The notes below the pieces were generated by a model that saw only the letters and a list, made by a program, of their open reading frames with translations, did no database searches and had not been told where the DNA came from. Of a stretch of 64,000 nt of DNA, positions 31,219 through 40,303 are shown piece after piece; position 1 is the stretch's first letter, and each line of letters begins with the position of its first letter. The position numbers were made by a program, and so were the translations under genes. Origin of the DNA: Candidatus Defluviibacillus avedoerensis (GTDB lineage: Bacteria; Pseudomonadota; Gammaproteobacteria; Burkholderiales; Burkholderiaceae_C). The DNA is taken from positions 1-64,000 of the forward strand of contig JADJBS010000016.1 in assembly GCA_016703665.1 (NCBI GenBank), given 5' to 3'.

Positions 31219-31499
31219 GATGGATGCAAACAACCAATGCAGAAGCTACTTGGCCGTTTTCGATTCAGTCAGATGGCCGACCTCTTGATCTGCACACGGC
31301 GATGGTTGAAGGCAAGCTGACCGAGAAAGCTGAAAGGCTCAATATTCGCGAGTTCGCCAACATATTGACAGATGCAGCAAGCTCAGCATTTTTCAAAGCT
31401 GACGCGATAGTTTTGGAGGACTCCACACCTCAACCCATAAAACCCGACGATGAGCCAGTGCCAGCGACAGGTTCAGGATCGACCCGAGTTCGAGTCTGA
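30190..31499 (+). pseudogene. istB: IstB-like transposition helper ATPase with read-through
   Basis: AAA+ ATPase that regulates IstA. GTG 30190 (MQHLKEVRDVQTGLKALRL) needs one G restored near 30205; from 30237 the frame is open. Walker A LIGGPGTGKTHLATALG (about 30510), Walker B LVILDEMGYLPF (about 30690) and NLTFAEWSSVFGDAKMT are present. A compensating pair of slips garbles the region NALSRRRPRV (about 30630-30670). The normal C-terminus (KEAKGRIKTREQARQL, about 30980) is not followed by a stop; the frame reads through the IS end to 31499. The extra 170 residues are probably not functional IstB. Confidence 0.82.
31237..31499 (+). pseudogene. Small unknown protein right of the IS21 element
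   Basis: ATG 31237 opens MQKLLGRFRFSQMADLLICT; a one-base slip near 31300 would join it to GKLTEKAERLNIREFANILT and a Pro-rich tail ending at 31499, about 87 aa in total. Alternatively the second half alone starts at ATG 31302 (65 aa). The amphipathic, charged sequence looks like real protein rather than a shadow frame. No family recognised. It may be a displaced part of the element's backbone interrupted by the IS. Confidence 0.4.
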
Positions 31500-31607
31500 T
31501 GCCACCTGGCAAATTAACATGATGGCCAGCACAGACCAGGCAGAACGGGCAATTTGAAGGGGGTTGTGGACTTTACGGCTTCGACGAAGTCATACAAGGA
31601 TCAATCT

Positions 31608-32264
31608 CTACAGGGGAATTTCCTTTCGCCAGCTACCAATTCTTGGCGGTGTGCTCTCACTGAGTTCGGTGGCTTCAATGTTGCTGGCAATACCTTGCTG
31701 CAAACGGGTCAGAGTCGATTGAATTTTGCTGGCGAAGTTTTTGTGCGCCGATAGGCTTGACCAACACCGACTAGCCGCTTCTGTAGCGGGCATCCATATG
31801 ATGTCCCACAGATCGACACGTTCGATGACCGTTCCGATAGCCGTGTTCTCTACCATACCCTCGACTCCGCCATTCACTGGATTGATGTAGAACGGATGTT
31901 CTTCGGCCAATTCGAAAATCGTGGTGAATAGCTGGCCCTTGAGCTTTGCGGCCTGCATGGTTGACGAGACCTTGCCCCTGTCCCACCACGCTTGGATGTC
32001 CTCTTTAAAGTATCGGATGTGTTGGTTGGTGCCTTCTGGTGCAGGCTGGGAACCATCTCGTCGCATCCCGCCCTGAAAGTAGTCTGGCCCGGTTCCTTTC
32101 ACGCGCATACGCTCAAGAGTCGCAATCGAAAACGTCATGAACACTGCTGCCTCGCCGGTCTTGAGTGGTCGATTCGCAGGCATGGCATCAATTCGCTGCC
32201 AGGGATCAAGCTCCGCCAATGTTGTACCGCTGGTCACCATGTCGTTCAGGGCGAAAGGGCCCAA
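31608..32264 (-). CDS. Excisionase/AlpA-like HTH protein
   Basis: 218 aa, intact. The central region KTGEAAVFMTFSIATLERMR ... GPDYFQGG ... HIRYFKEDIQAWWDRGK is the pattern of a MerR-like HTH_17 domain (helix-turn-helix choosing a binding site, then R/K-Y-x-x-x-D-I-x-x-W) found in excisionases and AlpA regulators. The C-terminal 100 residues (FELAEEHPFYINPVNGG...) are unfamiliar. It lies 79 bases downstream of the integrase on the same strand, so it probably controls or assists excision of the integrated element. Start 32264; an internal ATG at residue 9 is possible. Confidence 0.65.
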   Translation of the reverse strand: MGPFALNDMVTSGTTLAELDPWQRIDAMPANRPLKTGEAAVFMTFSIATLERMRVKGTGPDYFQGGMRRDGSQPAPEGTNQHIRYFKEDIQAWWDRGKVSSTMQAAKLKGQLFTTIFELAEEHPFYINPVNGGVEGMVENTAIGTVIERVDLWDIIWMPATEAASRCWSSLSAHKNFASKIQSTLTRLQQGIASNIEATELSESTPPRIGSWRKEIPL

Positions 32265-32342
32265 TCAAGTTGTGAGAAAGGGATCATACCTAGCAGCGAT
32301 TGGCGACCGCGGCTCACTGGCTATCGAGGCCGTCAACCCGGC

Positions 32343-33998
32343 CTAAACTGTTTCCACGACTGGCGAAGGCGAAGCAACCTCCTTTGGCAAAGCAACTTTT
32401 CGCGGGCGACCTGTCCTGGGCTTAGCGGGCATGCAGACATGAGGATCGGGGGCCGGCAAAGGGGGCCATTCAATGGGTTTCAACGAGTTGTAGATGTTGG
32501 GCGCCGTCGTCAGGATCGATTGTTCGATGCGCGTCATCCAAACCCTTAACAGCTCCCATTCCGCCTTGGTGTAGGTGGCCGTCACGTTGGGATCCGTGTG
32601 GTTGAAAAGCTGCGCTTGATGGTTTCGGGAACGTCGAGCGAGGTCAGCACCGCACCGAACGAGCGTCGCAGGTCGTGGCGGTTGAGCTTGATCAGACCTA
32701 CTTCATCTCGGATCCGATCAAGAAGGTCCTTGACGTCCGAGTAATGGCCGCTTTTGGACAGCTTGTTTTTCGCGGGAAAGACGAACTGGCGAGACTTGGC
32801 GCCAAATCCGCGACGAACGGCCTCATGCGCAGCCGAGACCTGTCTTCGCTTTAGGAGCTCCAGCGCCATCGGAGTGATAGGCATCCGGTGATTGCGCCCA
32901 TTTTTCGTGTTGTGGAAGAAGACATAAGGGCCATATTGCGGATCGTCGTCAAGCCACACATGGCTGGTGTTCCTTCGGGTGGGCGTTGGGGGTTCTTGGC
33001 CCGGCTTATCGGTGGCACTTTCAGGCAACAACTCTCCCCACACGCATTGTGCGTGCTCAGATTTGCGGCAGCCCCAAAGCAGCATCAGAATTGCGTAGTG
33101 AATGCCTGTCTCGTTGTCGTTGGTGTTCTTCTTCGACCAGCAGGCTTCAAGGAATGGCCCGAGCGTGGTGGTCGGGCCAAGCGGGTTGCGTTTGCTCTTT
33201 TCTTCCCGCTCTTTGTCCAGTTGAAGCTGGTCACGGAATTTCTTGTCGTGGACCAGAATCTCAAAGGGGTTGAACCTTAGATGCGGTTGTCGGTTGGCTG
33301 CATGGGCATCGAACTTTTCGCGGTCGATGTTCCAGTTTACTGAGGCAATGGCCCAACGAAAACGTTGCTCGTTGGCCGTCTGCAATGTTTTGTTTTCGTC
33401 GAATTTTTTAGTGATCTCGTCCGAAGTGAAGTCCTTGAGCTTGCGTGAAGACCATCCCCACTCGTCGAACTTTCGGACCACACGAGCGTGGACCTTCAAC
33501 GTCTCGGGCTTGGCAGGTTTTTGCGTTCGAGTTACAAGGTGCTCGCGGTAGCGCTCCAACGCGATACCGAGCGTGAACTCGTTGGCGGAGATCATGCGGG
33601 CCTCTGCATTGGGATTCTTGCCCGTTTCGACCATCTTCAATGCCATTACAGCCGCGCGCTTGCGGGCGTCGTCAATGGTGGGAAAGTCGCTACGTTTCCA
33701 ACGGTGGGCATGATTGAGCGGCCCATCACCTTGCGGCGAATGACGTAAGTTTTCTTTTCGCAACGCGAATGCCAAATCCAGGCGGAGCCGACTGATTGCT
33801 GTCCCAGATTATGAAGCTTGCGATCGAAGGCTTTGCGCCCTCTGACTGGGTGGGATTGGGATCGAAGATGAGCTTGCCATCGGGGCCGTACCCGGTAGGC
33901 ACTTTGGCCAGGCTTAAGCCCTTGATAATCTTGAGATCGAGATCGACTTTGAACGCTGGGTTGCGCTTGTTCGAATTGTCATCCGTTTCGGTTGCCAT
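32343..33998 (-). pseudogene. Tyrosine integrase of an integrative element, next to mutS (frameshifted)
   Basis: Site-specific integrase. From ATG 33998 the arm-binding region contains APPGFGIRVAKRKL; slips near 33730-33755 lead to FPTIDDARKRAAVMALKMVE and the core. Catalytic residues seen are Arg in LLWGCRKSEHAQCVW and His/Arg in LNRHDLRRSFGAVL. A T missing from TTTT at about 32612 cuts off the final block VTATYTKAEWELLRVW, whose Tyr is the expected nucleophile. Corrected length is about 550 aa. Reading away from mutS, it marks the right end of the mobile region; the attachment site should lie in 34000-34200. Confidence 0.8.
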
Positions 33999-34200
33999 AG
34001 CTTCAATCCTTGGGGCTTTGTTGCGCCAAAATAGGAAAAAAAACCCCGGGGAGGAATTCAAACCACAAAGGGGAGCTGAAATTTAGAACTCTAGGATAAA
34101 CGATTTTGAAGGTCCATAGTCCCCATCAGGTGCGCGGAACATGAGGGCACTTGAAGGAACTCGAAGGTAAAAAAAGGAAGCGGATATCGCTAAGTCATTG

Positions 34201-36867
34201 ATGTTAAAAGAAAACGACCCTGCCAATTTAGGTCCAGAGGAGGCCTCTAAGCACACGCCGATGATGCAGCAGTACTTCGGTCTGAAAGCCGATCACCCTG
34301 GCACGCTGCTGTTTTACCGCATGGGCGATTTTTATGAGGTGTTTTTTGAGGATGCCGAAAAGGCCTCCCGCCTGCTGGACATCACCCTGACCCAGCGCGG
34401 CCAAAGCGGTGGCCAGCCGGTGGTGATGGCAGGTGTGCCCTTCCATTCGGTCGAAACCTATCTGGCGCGCCTGATCAAGCTGGGCGAATCCGTGGCCATT
34501 GCCGAGCAGGTGGGCGATGTGGCCACGGCCAAAGGCCCGGTGGAGCGCAAAGTGGTGCGCGTGGTCACCCCCGGCACGCTGACCGACACCGCGCTACTCA
34601 ACGACAAAGCTGAAGCCTTGCTGCTGGCGATCCATCCAGATGCCAGTGGACGACGCAACAAAGCCGCCCGCTTTGGCCTGGCCTGGCTGAGCGTCACGCA
34701 AGGAGAGCTGCACCTGGCCGAATGCGCGGCTGAGGACTTAAACAACTGGATTGCCCGCATCGCCCCCGCCGAGCTGATCTACAGCGCCACCGTGCCGCCT
34801 GACTTTGAGGCCAGCCTGCAGGCCCAACGTGCCCAAAGCCCGTTTGCGCTGACTGCCCGCCCCGAATGGCAGTTTGAAAGCCGCCTGGGTCTGACCAAAC
34901 TGTGCGAACAGTTGCAAACCCAGTCGCTGCAACCCTGGCATGCCGACGGCCTGACCCTCGCCCACGCCGCTGCTGGCGCCCTGCTGGGCTTTGCCGAACA
35001 TACCCAGGGCCGCGCATTGAGCCACGTCAAGACGCTGACGGTAGAGCGCCCTGACGCGCTGATCGATTTGCCGCTCACCACCCGGCGCAACCTGGAGTTG
35101 ACCCAAACCCTGCGCGGCGAAGACAGCCCCACGCTGTTTTCGCTGCTGGACACCTGCATGACCAGCATGGGCAGCCGCGCCCTCAAGCGCTGGCTGCAAG
35201 AGCCGCAGCGCGACCGCACGCAGGCACAAAGCCGACTGAATGCCATTGCCGCGCTCCACCAGCTCCAGCCCAATGCCCACACCGCACTGTGGCAAGCCTT
35301 ACGAGGCCAACTGAAGGGTGTGTCAGACGTAGAACGCATCACCGCCCGCATCGCGCTGCGCCAAGTGCGCCCACGTGAGCTGCTGGCCTTGACCCAGACA
35401 CTAGAAAAAACAGAGCAACTAAAGCATACTGGATATACCGAAAGCACTGATTTAGACCCCATATTTAAAGATTTGGCAGCGCCACCCGACTGCGCGGCCC
35501 TGTTGGCCACAGCCATCCACCCCGAATCGGGCGCCCTGGTACGTGACGGCGGCGTGATCGCCCCCGGCTTTGACGCCGACCTGGACGAGCTGCGCGGCAT
35601 TGCCGACAACTGCGACGCTTTTCTGATTGACCTGGAGGTGCGCGAGCGCGCCCGCACTGGCATTGCCAACCTGCGGGTGCAGTTCAACAAAGTGCACGGC
35701 TTTTACATCGAGGTGACCCAAGGCCAGGTGGACAAAGTGCCCGACGACTACCGCCGACGCCAGACCCTCAAAAACGCAGAGCGCTACATCACGCCCGAGC
35801 TGAAAGCCTTTGAGGACAAAGCCCTCAGTGCGCAAGACCGTGCACTCGCCCGCGAGAAGTGGCTGTACGAACAAATTCTGGATCAGCTGCAAGCCTTCGT
35901 CGCCCCGCTCACCGCCCTGGGCCGCGCCCTGGCCGCGTTAGATGCCCTGTGCACCCTGGCCGAGCGGGCGCTGACGCTCAACTGGTGCGCCCCCACCTTC
36001 GTCAAAGAGCCCTGCATCGACATCAGCGCAGGCCGCCACCCGGTGGTGGAAGCGCGACTGGCCGAAAACTCCAGCGGTGGCTTCATCGCCAACGACACGC
36101 GCCTGTCGGCAAAGGCCCGCATGCAAGTCATCACCGGCCCCAACATGGGTGGCAAAAGCACCTACATGCGCCAGATTGCCGTGATCGTTCTGCTGGCCAG
36201 CATCGGCAGCTATGTGCCCGCCAGCGCCTGCCGCCTCGGGCCCATCGACGCCATCCACACCCGCATCGGCGCGGCAGACGATCTGGCCAACGCGCAGTCC
36301 ACCTTCATGCTGGAGATGACCGAGGCTGCGCAGATATTGCATGCAGCCTCCCCGAACAGCCTGGTACTGATGGACGAGGTGGGCCGCGGCACCTCCACCT
36401 TCGACGGCCTTGCCCTGGCCAGCGCCATCGCCACCCACCTGCACGACAAGAGCCAGGCCTTCACCCTGTTCGCTACGCACTACTTTGAGCTGACCGACTT
36501 CCCCGCCAAGCACCACCAAGCCGTGAACATGCACGTGAGCGCCGCCGAAGCCGGGCACGACATCGTCTTCCTCCACGCCATTGAACCCGGCCCCGCCAGC
36601 CGCAGCTACGGCGTGCAGGTGGCCAAGCTGGCCGGCATGCCGTCTAGCGTGCTGAGCCACGCACGCAGCACACTGGCTGCGTTGGAGGCCAAGCAGACAG
36701 ATGCGCAAGCCCAGGTGGATTTGTTTGCGCCGCCGCCCGTGGCACAGGCATTGCCGACCAGTGCGGTAGAGGATTTGCTGGCCGACATTGACCCGGATGC
36801 GCTCAGCCCGCGTGAAGCGCTGGAAGCCTTGTATCAGCTGAAGAAGTTGAGCGCGACTCACTCCTAA
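34201..36867 (+). CDS. mutS: DNA mismatch repair protein MutS
   Basis: 888 aa, intact. It recognises mismatches and recruits MutL. The mismatch-binding motif GDFYEVF places Phe44 and Glu46. The connector, lever and clamp regions are present (GFYIEVTQGQVDKVPDDYRR). Walker A GPNMGGKSTYM is at about 646, Walker B/signature MDEVGRGTSTFDGLALA at about 724 and TLFATHYFEL at about 760; a C-terminal helix-turn-helix/tetramer region follows. ATG 34201 is used (TTG at 34198 is also in frame); no strong ribosome site is close, and the first 15 residues are unlike usual MutS starts, as if the 5' end had been remodelled by the neighbouring integration. Confidence 0.97.
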   Translation: MLKENDPANLGPEEASKHTPMMQQYFGLKADHPGTLLFYRMGDFYEVFFEDAEKASRLLDITLTQRGQSGGQPVVMAGVPFHSVETYLARLIKLGESVAIAEQVGDVATAKGPVERKVVRVVTPGTLTDTALLNDKAEALLLAIHPDASGRRNKAARFGLAWLSVTQGELHLAECAAEDLNNWIARIAPAELIYSATVPPDFEASLQAQRAQSPFALTARPEWQFESRLGLTKLCEQLQTQSLQPWHADGLTLAHAAAGALLGFAEHTQGRALSHVKTLTVERPDALIDLPLTTRRNLELTQTLRGEDSPTLFSLLDTCMTSMGSRALKRWLQEPQRDRTQAQSRLNAIAALHQLQPNAHTALWQALRGQLKGVSDVERITARIALRQVRPRELLALTQTLEKTEQLKHTGYTESTDLDPIFKDLAAPPDCAALLATAIHPESGALVRDGGVIAPGFDADLDELRGIADNCDAFLIDLEVRERARTGIANLRVQFNKVHGFYIEVTQGQVDKVPDDYRRRQTLKNAERYITPELKAFEDKALSAQDRALAREKWLYEQILDQLQAFVAPLTALGRALAALDALCTLAERALTLNWCAPTFVKEPCIDISAGRHPVVEARLAENSSGGFIANDTRLSAKARMQVITGPNMGGKSTYMRQIAVIVLLASIGSYVPASACRLGPIDAIHTRIGAADDLANAQSTFMLEMTEAAQILHAASPNSLVLMDEVGRGTSTFDGLALASAIATHLHDKSQAFTLFATHYFELTDFPAKHHQAVNMHVSAAEAGHDIVFLHAIEPGPASRSYGVQVAKLAGMPSSVLSHARSTLAALEAKQTDAQAQVDLFAPPPVAQALPTSAVEDLLADIDPDALSPREALEALYQLKKLSATHS

Positions 36868-37070
36868 ATTAAACAAAAACCCTGCCTAAAAGCCACAAAG
36901 CAACTGGCAGCAGGCATAGCCAAAGCAGCCAAGCAACTCAACGACAAAAGAGAATTCATCCGCAAAACACTTAGTATTTTTCTAAGCGATACTGTTATGA
37001 ATAATGCTTTTTTACAAAGCATTTATGACTTAAGCTGCTTGTTCTTCATTCATCGTCACAGGAGACTCAC
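36868..37070 (+). promoter_or_regulatory. Intergenic region with upstream hairpin for the Tim44-like gene
   Basis: 203 bases between mutS and the next gene. It contains a perfect stem AATGCTTT-TTTAC-AAAGCATT at 37003-37023, a smaller repeat CTTAG-TATTTTT-CTAAG at about 36970-36986, and AGGAG ten bases before the ATG at 37071. No T-run follows the stem, so a regulatory or mRNA-stability role is more likely than termination. Confidence 0.45.
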
Positions 37071-38023
37071 ATGAAACGTTTGCTTTCGCTCTTAGCCGTG
37101 GTGTTCACGCTAGGTATTTCAACGGTCGCTTTGGATGCCGAAGCCGCCAAACGCATGGGTTCGGGTAAATCCATGGGCACACAGCGCCAGGCCACGCCTG
37201 ACAAACCTGCGGCCGCGCCAGCCGCTGCTGCTGCGCCTGCTGCGGGGCTGCTGCAGGTGCTGCTGCTGCCGCTCCCAAGCGTTCATGGATGGGTCCGCTT
37301 GCCGGTATTGCCGCTGGGCTTGGGCTGGCTGCGTTGGCATCGCACTTTGGCTTTGGCGATGAGCTGGCCTCCATGGTAATGATGGGCTTGTTGGCGGCTG
37401 CCATCATGGTGGCGATTGGCTTCGTCATGCGCAAACGTGCCGCAGCGAAGCAGGCCAGCACGGCTGCGCCAGGAGGCATGCAGTATGCCCACATCAACCC
37501 AGAAGCTGCACGCAATGCAAGCAACGTGGATAGCAACGCCCCCGCCTACAAAGTGCTAATGCCTGCGGCAGGTGGCAGTGTTATCGGTTCAAGTATTGGC
37601 TCAGGCATCGGCTCCAACCTCGGCGCCAGTACCGCCACGGCAAGCCGAATCCCTGCTGACTTCGATACGGCAGGCTTCGAGCGCAATGCCAAGGTCAACT
37701 TCATTCGCTTGCAAGCAGCCAACGATGCAGGCAATCTGGACGACATCCGACAATTCACCACGCCAGAGATGTTTGCCGAGATCAAGCTGGAGTTGGCTGA
37801 ACGCGGCGGTGCGGTTCAGAAGACCGAGGTAGTGAACATTGACGCCAAGGTGCTTGAGGTGGATGAGGATGCTGACCGCTATTTGGTGAGCGTTCAATTC
37901 ACCGGCCTGATCCGCGACAGCAGCGGCGAGCCAGACGAGTCGTTCAACGAAATCTGGCATTTGATGAAGCCACGCCAGGGCAGCGGTGGCTGGACCTTGG
38001 CTGGCATTCAGCAAACGACTTAA
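37071..38023 (+). pseudogene. Tim44-like domain membrane protein (one frameshift)
   Basis: Signal-anchor protein common in Burkholderiales. ATG 37071 begins a signal peptide (LLSLLAVVFTLGISTVALDAEA), then an Ala/Pro-rich linker. In that linker one G is missing from GGGG near 37243; restored, the frame continues SWMGPLAGIAAGLGLAALAS with a second membrane segment (LLAAAIMVAIGFVMRK) and a C-terminal Tim44-like domain (FIRLQAANDAGNLDDIRQFT ... GWTLAGIQQT). Corrected length is about 317 aa. Function in bacteria is unsettled. The single indel in an otherwise clean region again falls in a homopolymer. Confidence 0.8.
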
Positions 38024-38041
38024 CCGTCCTTGGCACTCACC

Positions 38042-38063
38042 AAAGCCCCTCTTGAGGGGCTTT
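38042..38063 (+). terminator. Rho-independent terminator after the Tim44-like gene
   Basis: AAAGCCCCTC-TT-GAGGGGCTTT followed by AGCTTTT. Perfect 10-bp stem 19 bases past the stop; it may work in both directions between convergent genes. Confidence 0.85.
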
Positions 38064-38077
38064 AGCTTTTGGGCGAC

Positions 38078-38389
38078 TCACTCCCAATCAGAATATTTGG
38101 TGCAGATCTTGTCGATCCTTTTACCTCGGTCGCTGTCCGCGAACTTCGAGAGGTTGCCACGGAAATCGTCAGGCGTTTCGTTCCAGAGGCAGGTGCAATA
38201 CGCCTGTGCCTTGTTTTGTCCACGGATGGGGCTTTTTTCATTGCCTCCTTCGTAGATTTTGTTCACTCTCACCAGACACTCCCGGTATTGCGAGTCACCC
38301 GCTGGTACCGCGTTGTAGTCCTGGGCAAAAGCTGCCCCCGATAAAGCAAAAAAGAACGCTGCTGTGATCGACAAGGACACTTGCGTCAT
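38078..38389 (-). CDS. Small exported Cys-containing protein
   Basis: 103 aa from ATG 38389. Signal peptide SLSITAAFFFALSGAAFAQ with an Ala-x-Ala cleavage site, then a compact charged domain with four cysteines (YRECLVRV, AYCTCLWNET, KICTKYSDWE) that could form two disulfides in the periplasm. Family not recognised. Convergent with the Tim44-like gene across the terminator. A longer frame exists upstream but lacks a signal-like start. Confidence 0.7.
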   Translation of the reverse strand: MTQVSLSITAAFFFALSGAAFAQDYNAVPAGDSQYRECLVRVNKIYEGGNEKSPIRGQNKAQAYCTCLWNETPDDFRGNLSKFADSDRGKRIDKICTKYSDWE

Positions 38390-38639
38390 GCTGAGACTCC
38401 AGATTGAAAATAGGGCAGTTAGGGATATCACGGGCATGGTAGTCAGTTTCTGATACCTGAGTGAAAGCCCGGCGAATCCCCTTGGTGTCTTCTGGACTTC
38501 CACTACATTCGCTCGCCGCTACCCCTGCACCGTGCGCACACGGCAGCCGTTTAAAATGGCACTTCTCTTGCTTCAGTGGCAATACCGTTGCCGCGGGATT
38601 GCCAAGGCGTTCTTGGCTTAATCAAAATACCCCCCATTC

Positions 38640-39464
38640 ATGACCTACTGCGTCGCCATCAAACTCAATGCCGGACTGGTGTTCCTGTCCGACTCACGCA
38701 CCAATGCTGGCCTGGACCAGATCAGCACCTTTCGCAAGATGATTGCGTACGAGAAACCGAACGACCGCTTCATGGTGCTGCTGTCGGCCGGAAACTTGAG
38801 CATTTCGCAAAGCATCCGAGAGATCCTCCAGGTGGAGCAACTCAAAGAGACGCCTGACAGCCCACCCATCACCATCTGGAACGCCAAGAGCATGTTCGAC
38901 GCTGCCCGCGTGTTGGGGGCAGCCGTACGCCACGTGCATGACCGCGATGCCGATGCGCTCAAATCGTCTGGCGTGGACTTCAATGTTTCGCTGATTTTTG
39001 GCGGCCAGATCAAGGGTGAGGGCATGCGCTTGTTCCAGGTCTACTCAGCCGGTAACTTCATCGAAGCAACACCTGAGACGCCGTACTTCCAGGTAGGCGA
39101 ATCCAAATACGGCAAACCCGTGCTGGACCGCGTCATCACACCCGAAACCCCGCTGGACGAGGCCGCCAAATGCGCGCTGGTGTCGATGGATTCCACGCTC
39201 AAGTCAAATCTGTCGGTCGGCCTGCCGCTGGACCTGATCGTGTATGAAGCCAACACCTTTCAGACCGACAAAGTGATCTGCCTGGACGAGAACAACCCCT
39301 ACTTCAACATGCTGCACAACAGTTGGGGCGTGAAGTTGCGCGAAGTTTTTGACAGCATCGAAGACCCCGCCTGGAACGGTGGTCAGACTGAGGTGCCGCT
39401 GATGGTGAGGGGCCGCAGCGCACCGCTCAAGAAAATCTCATCTCCTGACGAGAAGCTGATTTGA
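38640..39464 (+). CDS. Anbu-type proteasome-like peptidase
   Basis: 274 aa, Ntn-hydrolase fold, ancestral beta-subunit-like (Anbu) of bacteria. MTYCVAIKLNAGLVFLSDSR places the nucleophile Thr2 after the initiator Met, Asp18 and Lys33 at the proteasome catalytic spacing. Length and the C-terminal domain fit Anbu, which forms open helical rings; its substrate is unknown. The usual partners (ATP-grasp, alpha-E, transglutaminase-like proteins) are not adjacent here. Instead an alpha/beta hydrolase starts inside its stop codon. Confidence 0.88.
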   Translation: MTYCVAIKLNAGLVFLSDSRTNAGLDQISTFRKMIAYEKPNDRFMVLLSAGNLSISQSIREILQVEQLKETPDSPPITIWNAKSMFDAARVLGAAVRHVHDRDADALKSSGVDFNVSLIFGGQIKGEGMRLFQVYSAGNFIEATPETPYFQVGESKYGKPVLDRVITPETPLDEAAKCALVSMDSTLKSNLSVGLPLDLIVYEANTFQTDKVICLDENNPYFNMLHNSWGVKLREVFDSIEDPAWNGGQTEVPLMVRGRSAPLKKISSPDEKLI

Positions 39465-40267
39465 ATCTGCTCATTTTTTCCCACGCCAACAGCTTTGGTG
39501 CCAGTACCTATAAGGTGCTGTTTGATTCGCTTCGCAAGCGCGGCTTCTCCGTCAAGGCTGTTGACAAATTTGGCCACGACCCCAAGTACCCGGTCAGCAA
39601 CAATTGGCCGCACCTGGTTCAGCAACTGGCAGACTTTGCCAAACGAGAAAGCGATAAAGCAGGCCAGCAGCCTTACCTGGTCGGCCACTCGCTGGGCGGG
39701 TTCCTGAGCCTGATGTGTGCGGCGCGTCACCCAGAGTTGGCGCGCGCCGTGCTGCTGCTCGATTCCCCCATACTGGGCGGCTGGAAGGCCACCACACTCG
39801 GCGTGATCAAGCGTACGCAGTTGGTGGGCTCGGTGTCACCGGGCAAGATCAGCCGCGCGCGCCGCCACATCTGGGCCAACCAGGAAGAGGCATATGCCCA
39901 CTTTCAGCACAAAAAAGCTTTTGCCCGCTGGGACCCCAAAGTACTGGCGCACTACATTCAGTTCGGCACGCATGACGAACCGGGCGTGGGCCGGGTCCTG
40001 AGCTTTGACCGCGACATCGAAACCGCCATTTACAACACCTTGCCCGACAACCTGGACGGCATCATCCGTCGACATCCGCTCAAATGCCCGGTCGCCTTCA
40101 TTGGTGGGCGCCAGTCACTGGAGATGAAGCAGGTGGGCATGCAAATGACTGAGCGCGTTGCCAAAGGCCGCATCAGCATGCTCGACGGCACGCATTTGTT
40201 CCCGATGGAAAAACCCATCGCCACTGCTGCAGCGATTGAGGCTGTGCTGGGCAGTTTGCCAGGCTGA
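39461..40267 (+). CDS. Alpha/beta hydrolase coupled to Anbu
   Basis: 268 aa. The TTG at 39461 overlaps the TGA of the protease gene (ATTTGAATC), with GAGAAG upstream, so translation is coupled. N-terminal strand LLIFSHANSFGAS (oxyanion region), nucleophile elbow LVGHSLGGFLSL (Ser), and late GTHLFPMEKP with the catalytic His. Resembles small-molecule esterases/hydrolases; substrate unknown. The tight coupling suggests a functional link with the peptidase, for example processing of acylated peptides, but that is inference. Confidence 0.8.
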   Translation: MNLLIFSHANSFGASTYKVLFDSLRKRGFSVKAVDKFGHDPKYPVSNNWPHLVQQLADFAKRESDKAGQQPYLVGHSLGGFLSLMCAARHPELARAVLLLDSPILGGWKATTLGVIKRTQLVGSVSPGKISRARRHIWANQEEAYAHFQHKKAFARWDPKVLAHYIQFGTHDEPGVGRVLSFDRDIETAIYNTLPDNLDGIIRRHPLKCPVAFIGGRQSLEMKQVGMQMTERVAKGRISMLDGTHLFPMEKPIATAAAIEAVLGSLPG

Positions 40268-40303
40268 ACCTGCCCCACTCTGCCCTGGCCGCATCGACCA
40301 GCC

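Noticed and set aside
31000..31499. C-terminal extension of IstB as a genuine fusion domain
   Set aside because: It begins after the normal IstB end, crosses the IS terminal repeats and enters host DNA; read-through is the simpler explanation.
35938..36876. 312-codon open frame opposite mutS
   Set aside because: Complementary shadow of a high-GC gene; the mutS frame has all family motifs and the antisense product has no recognisable domain.
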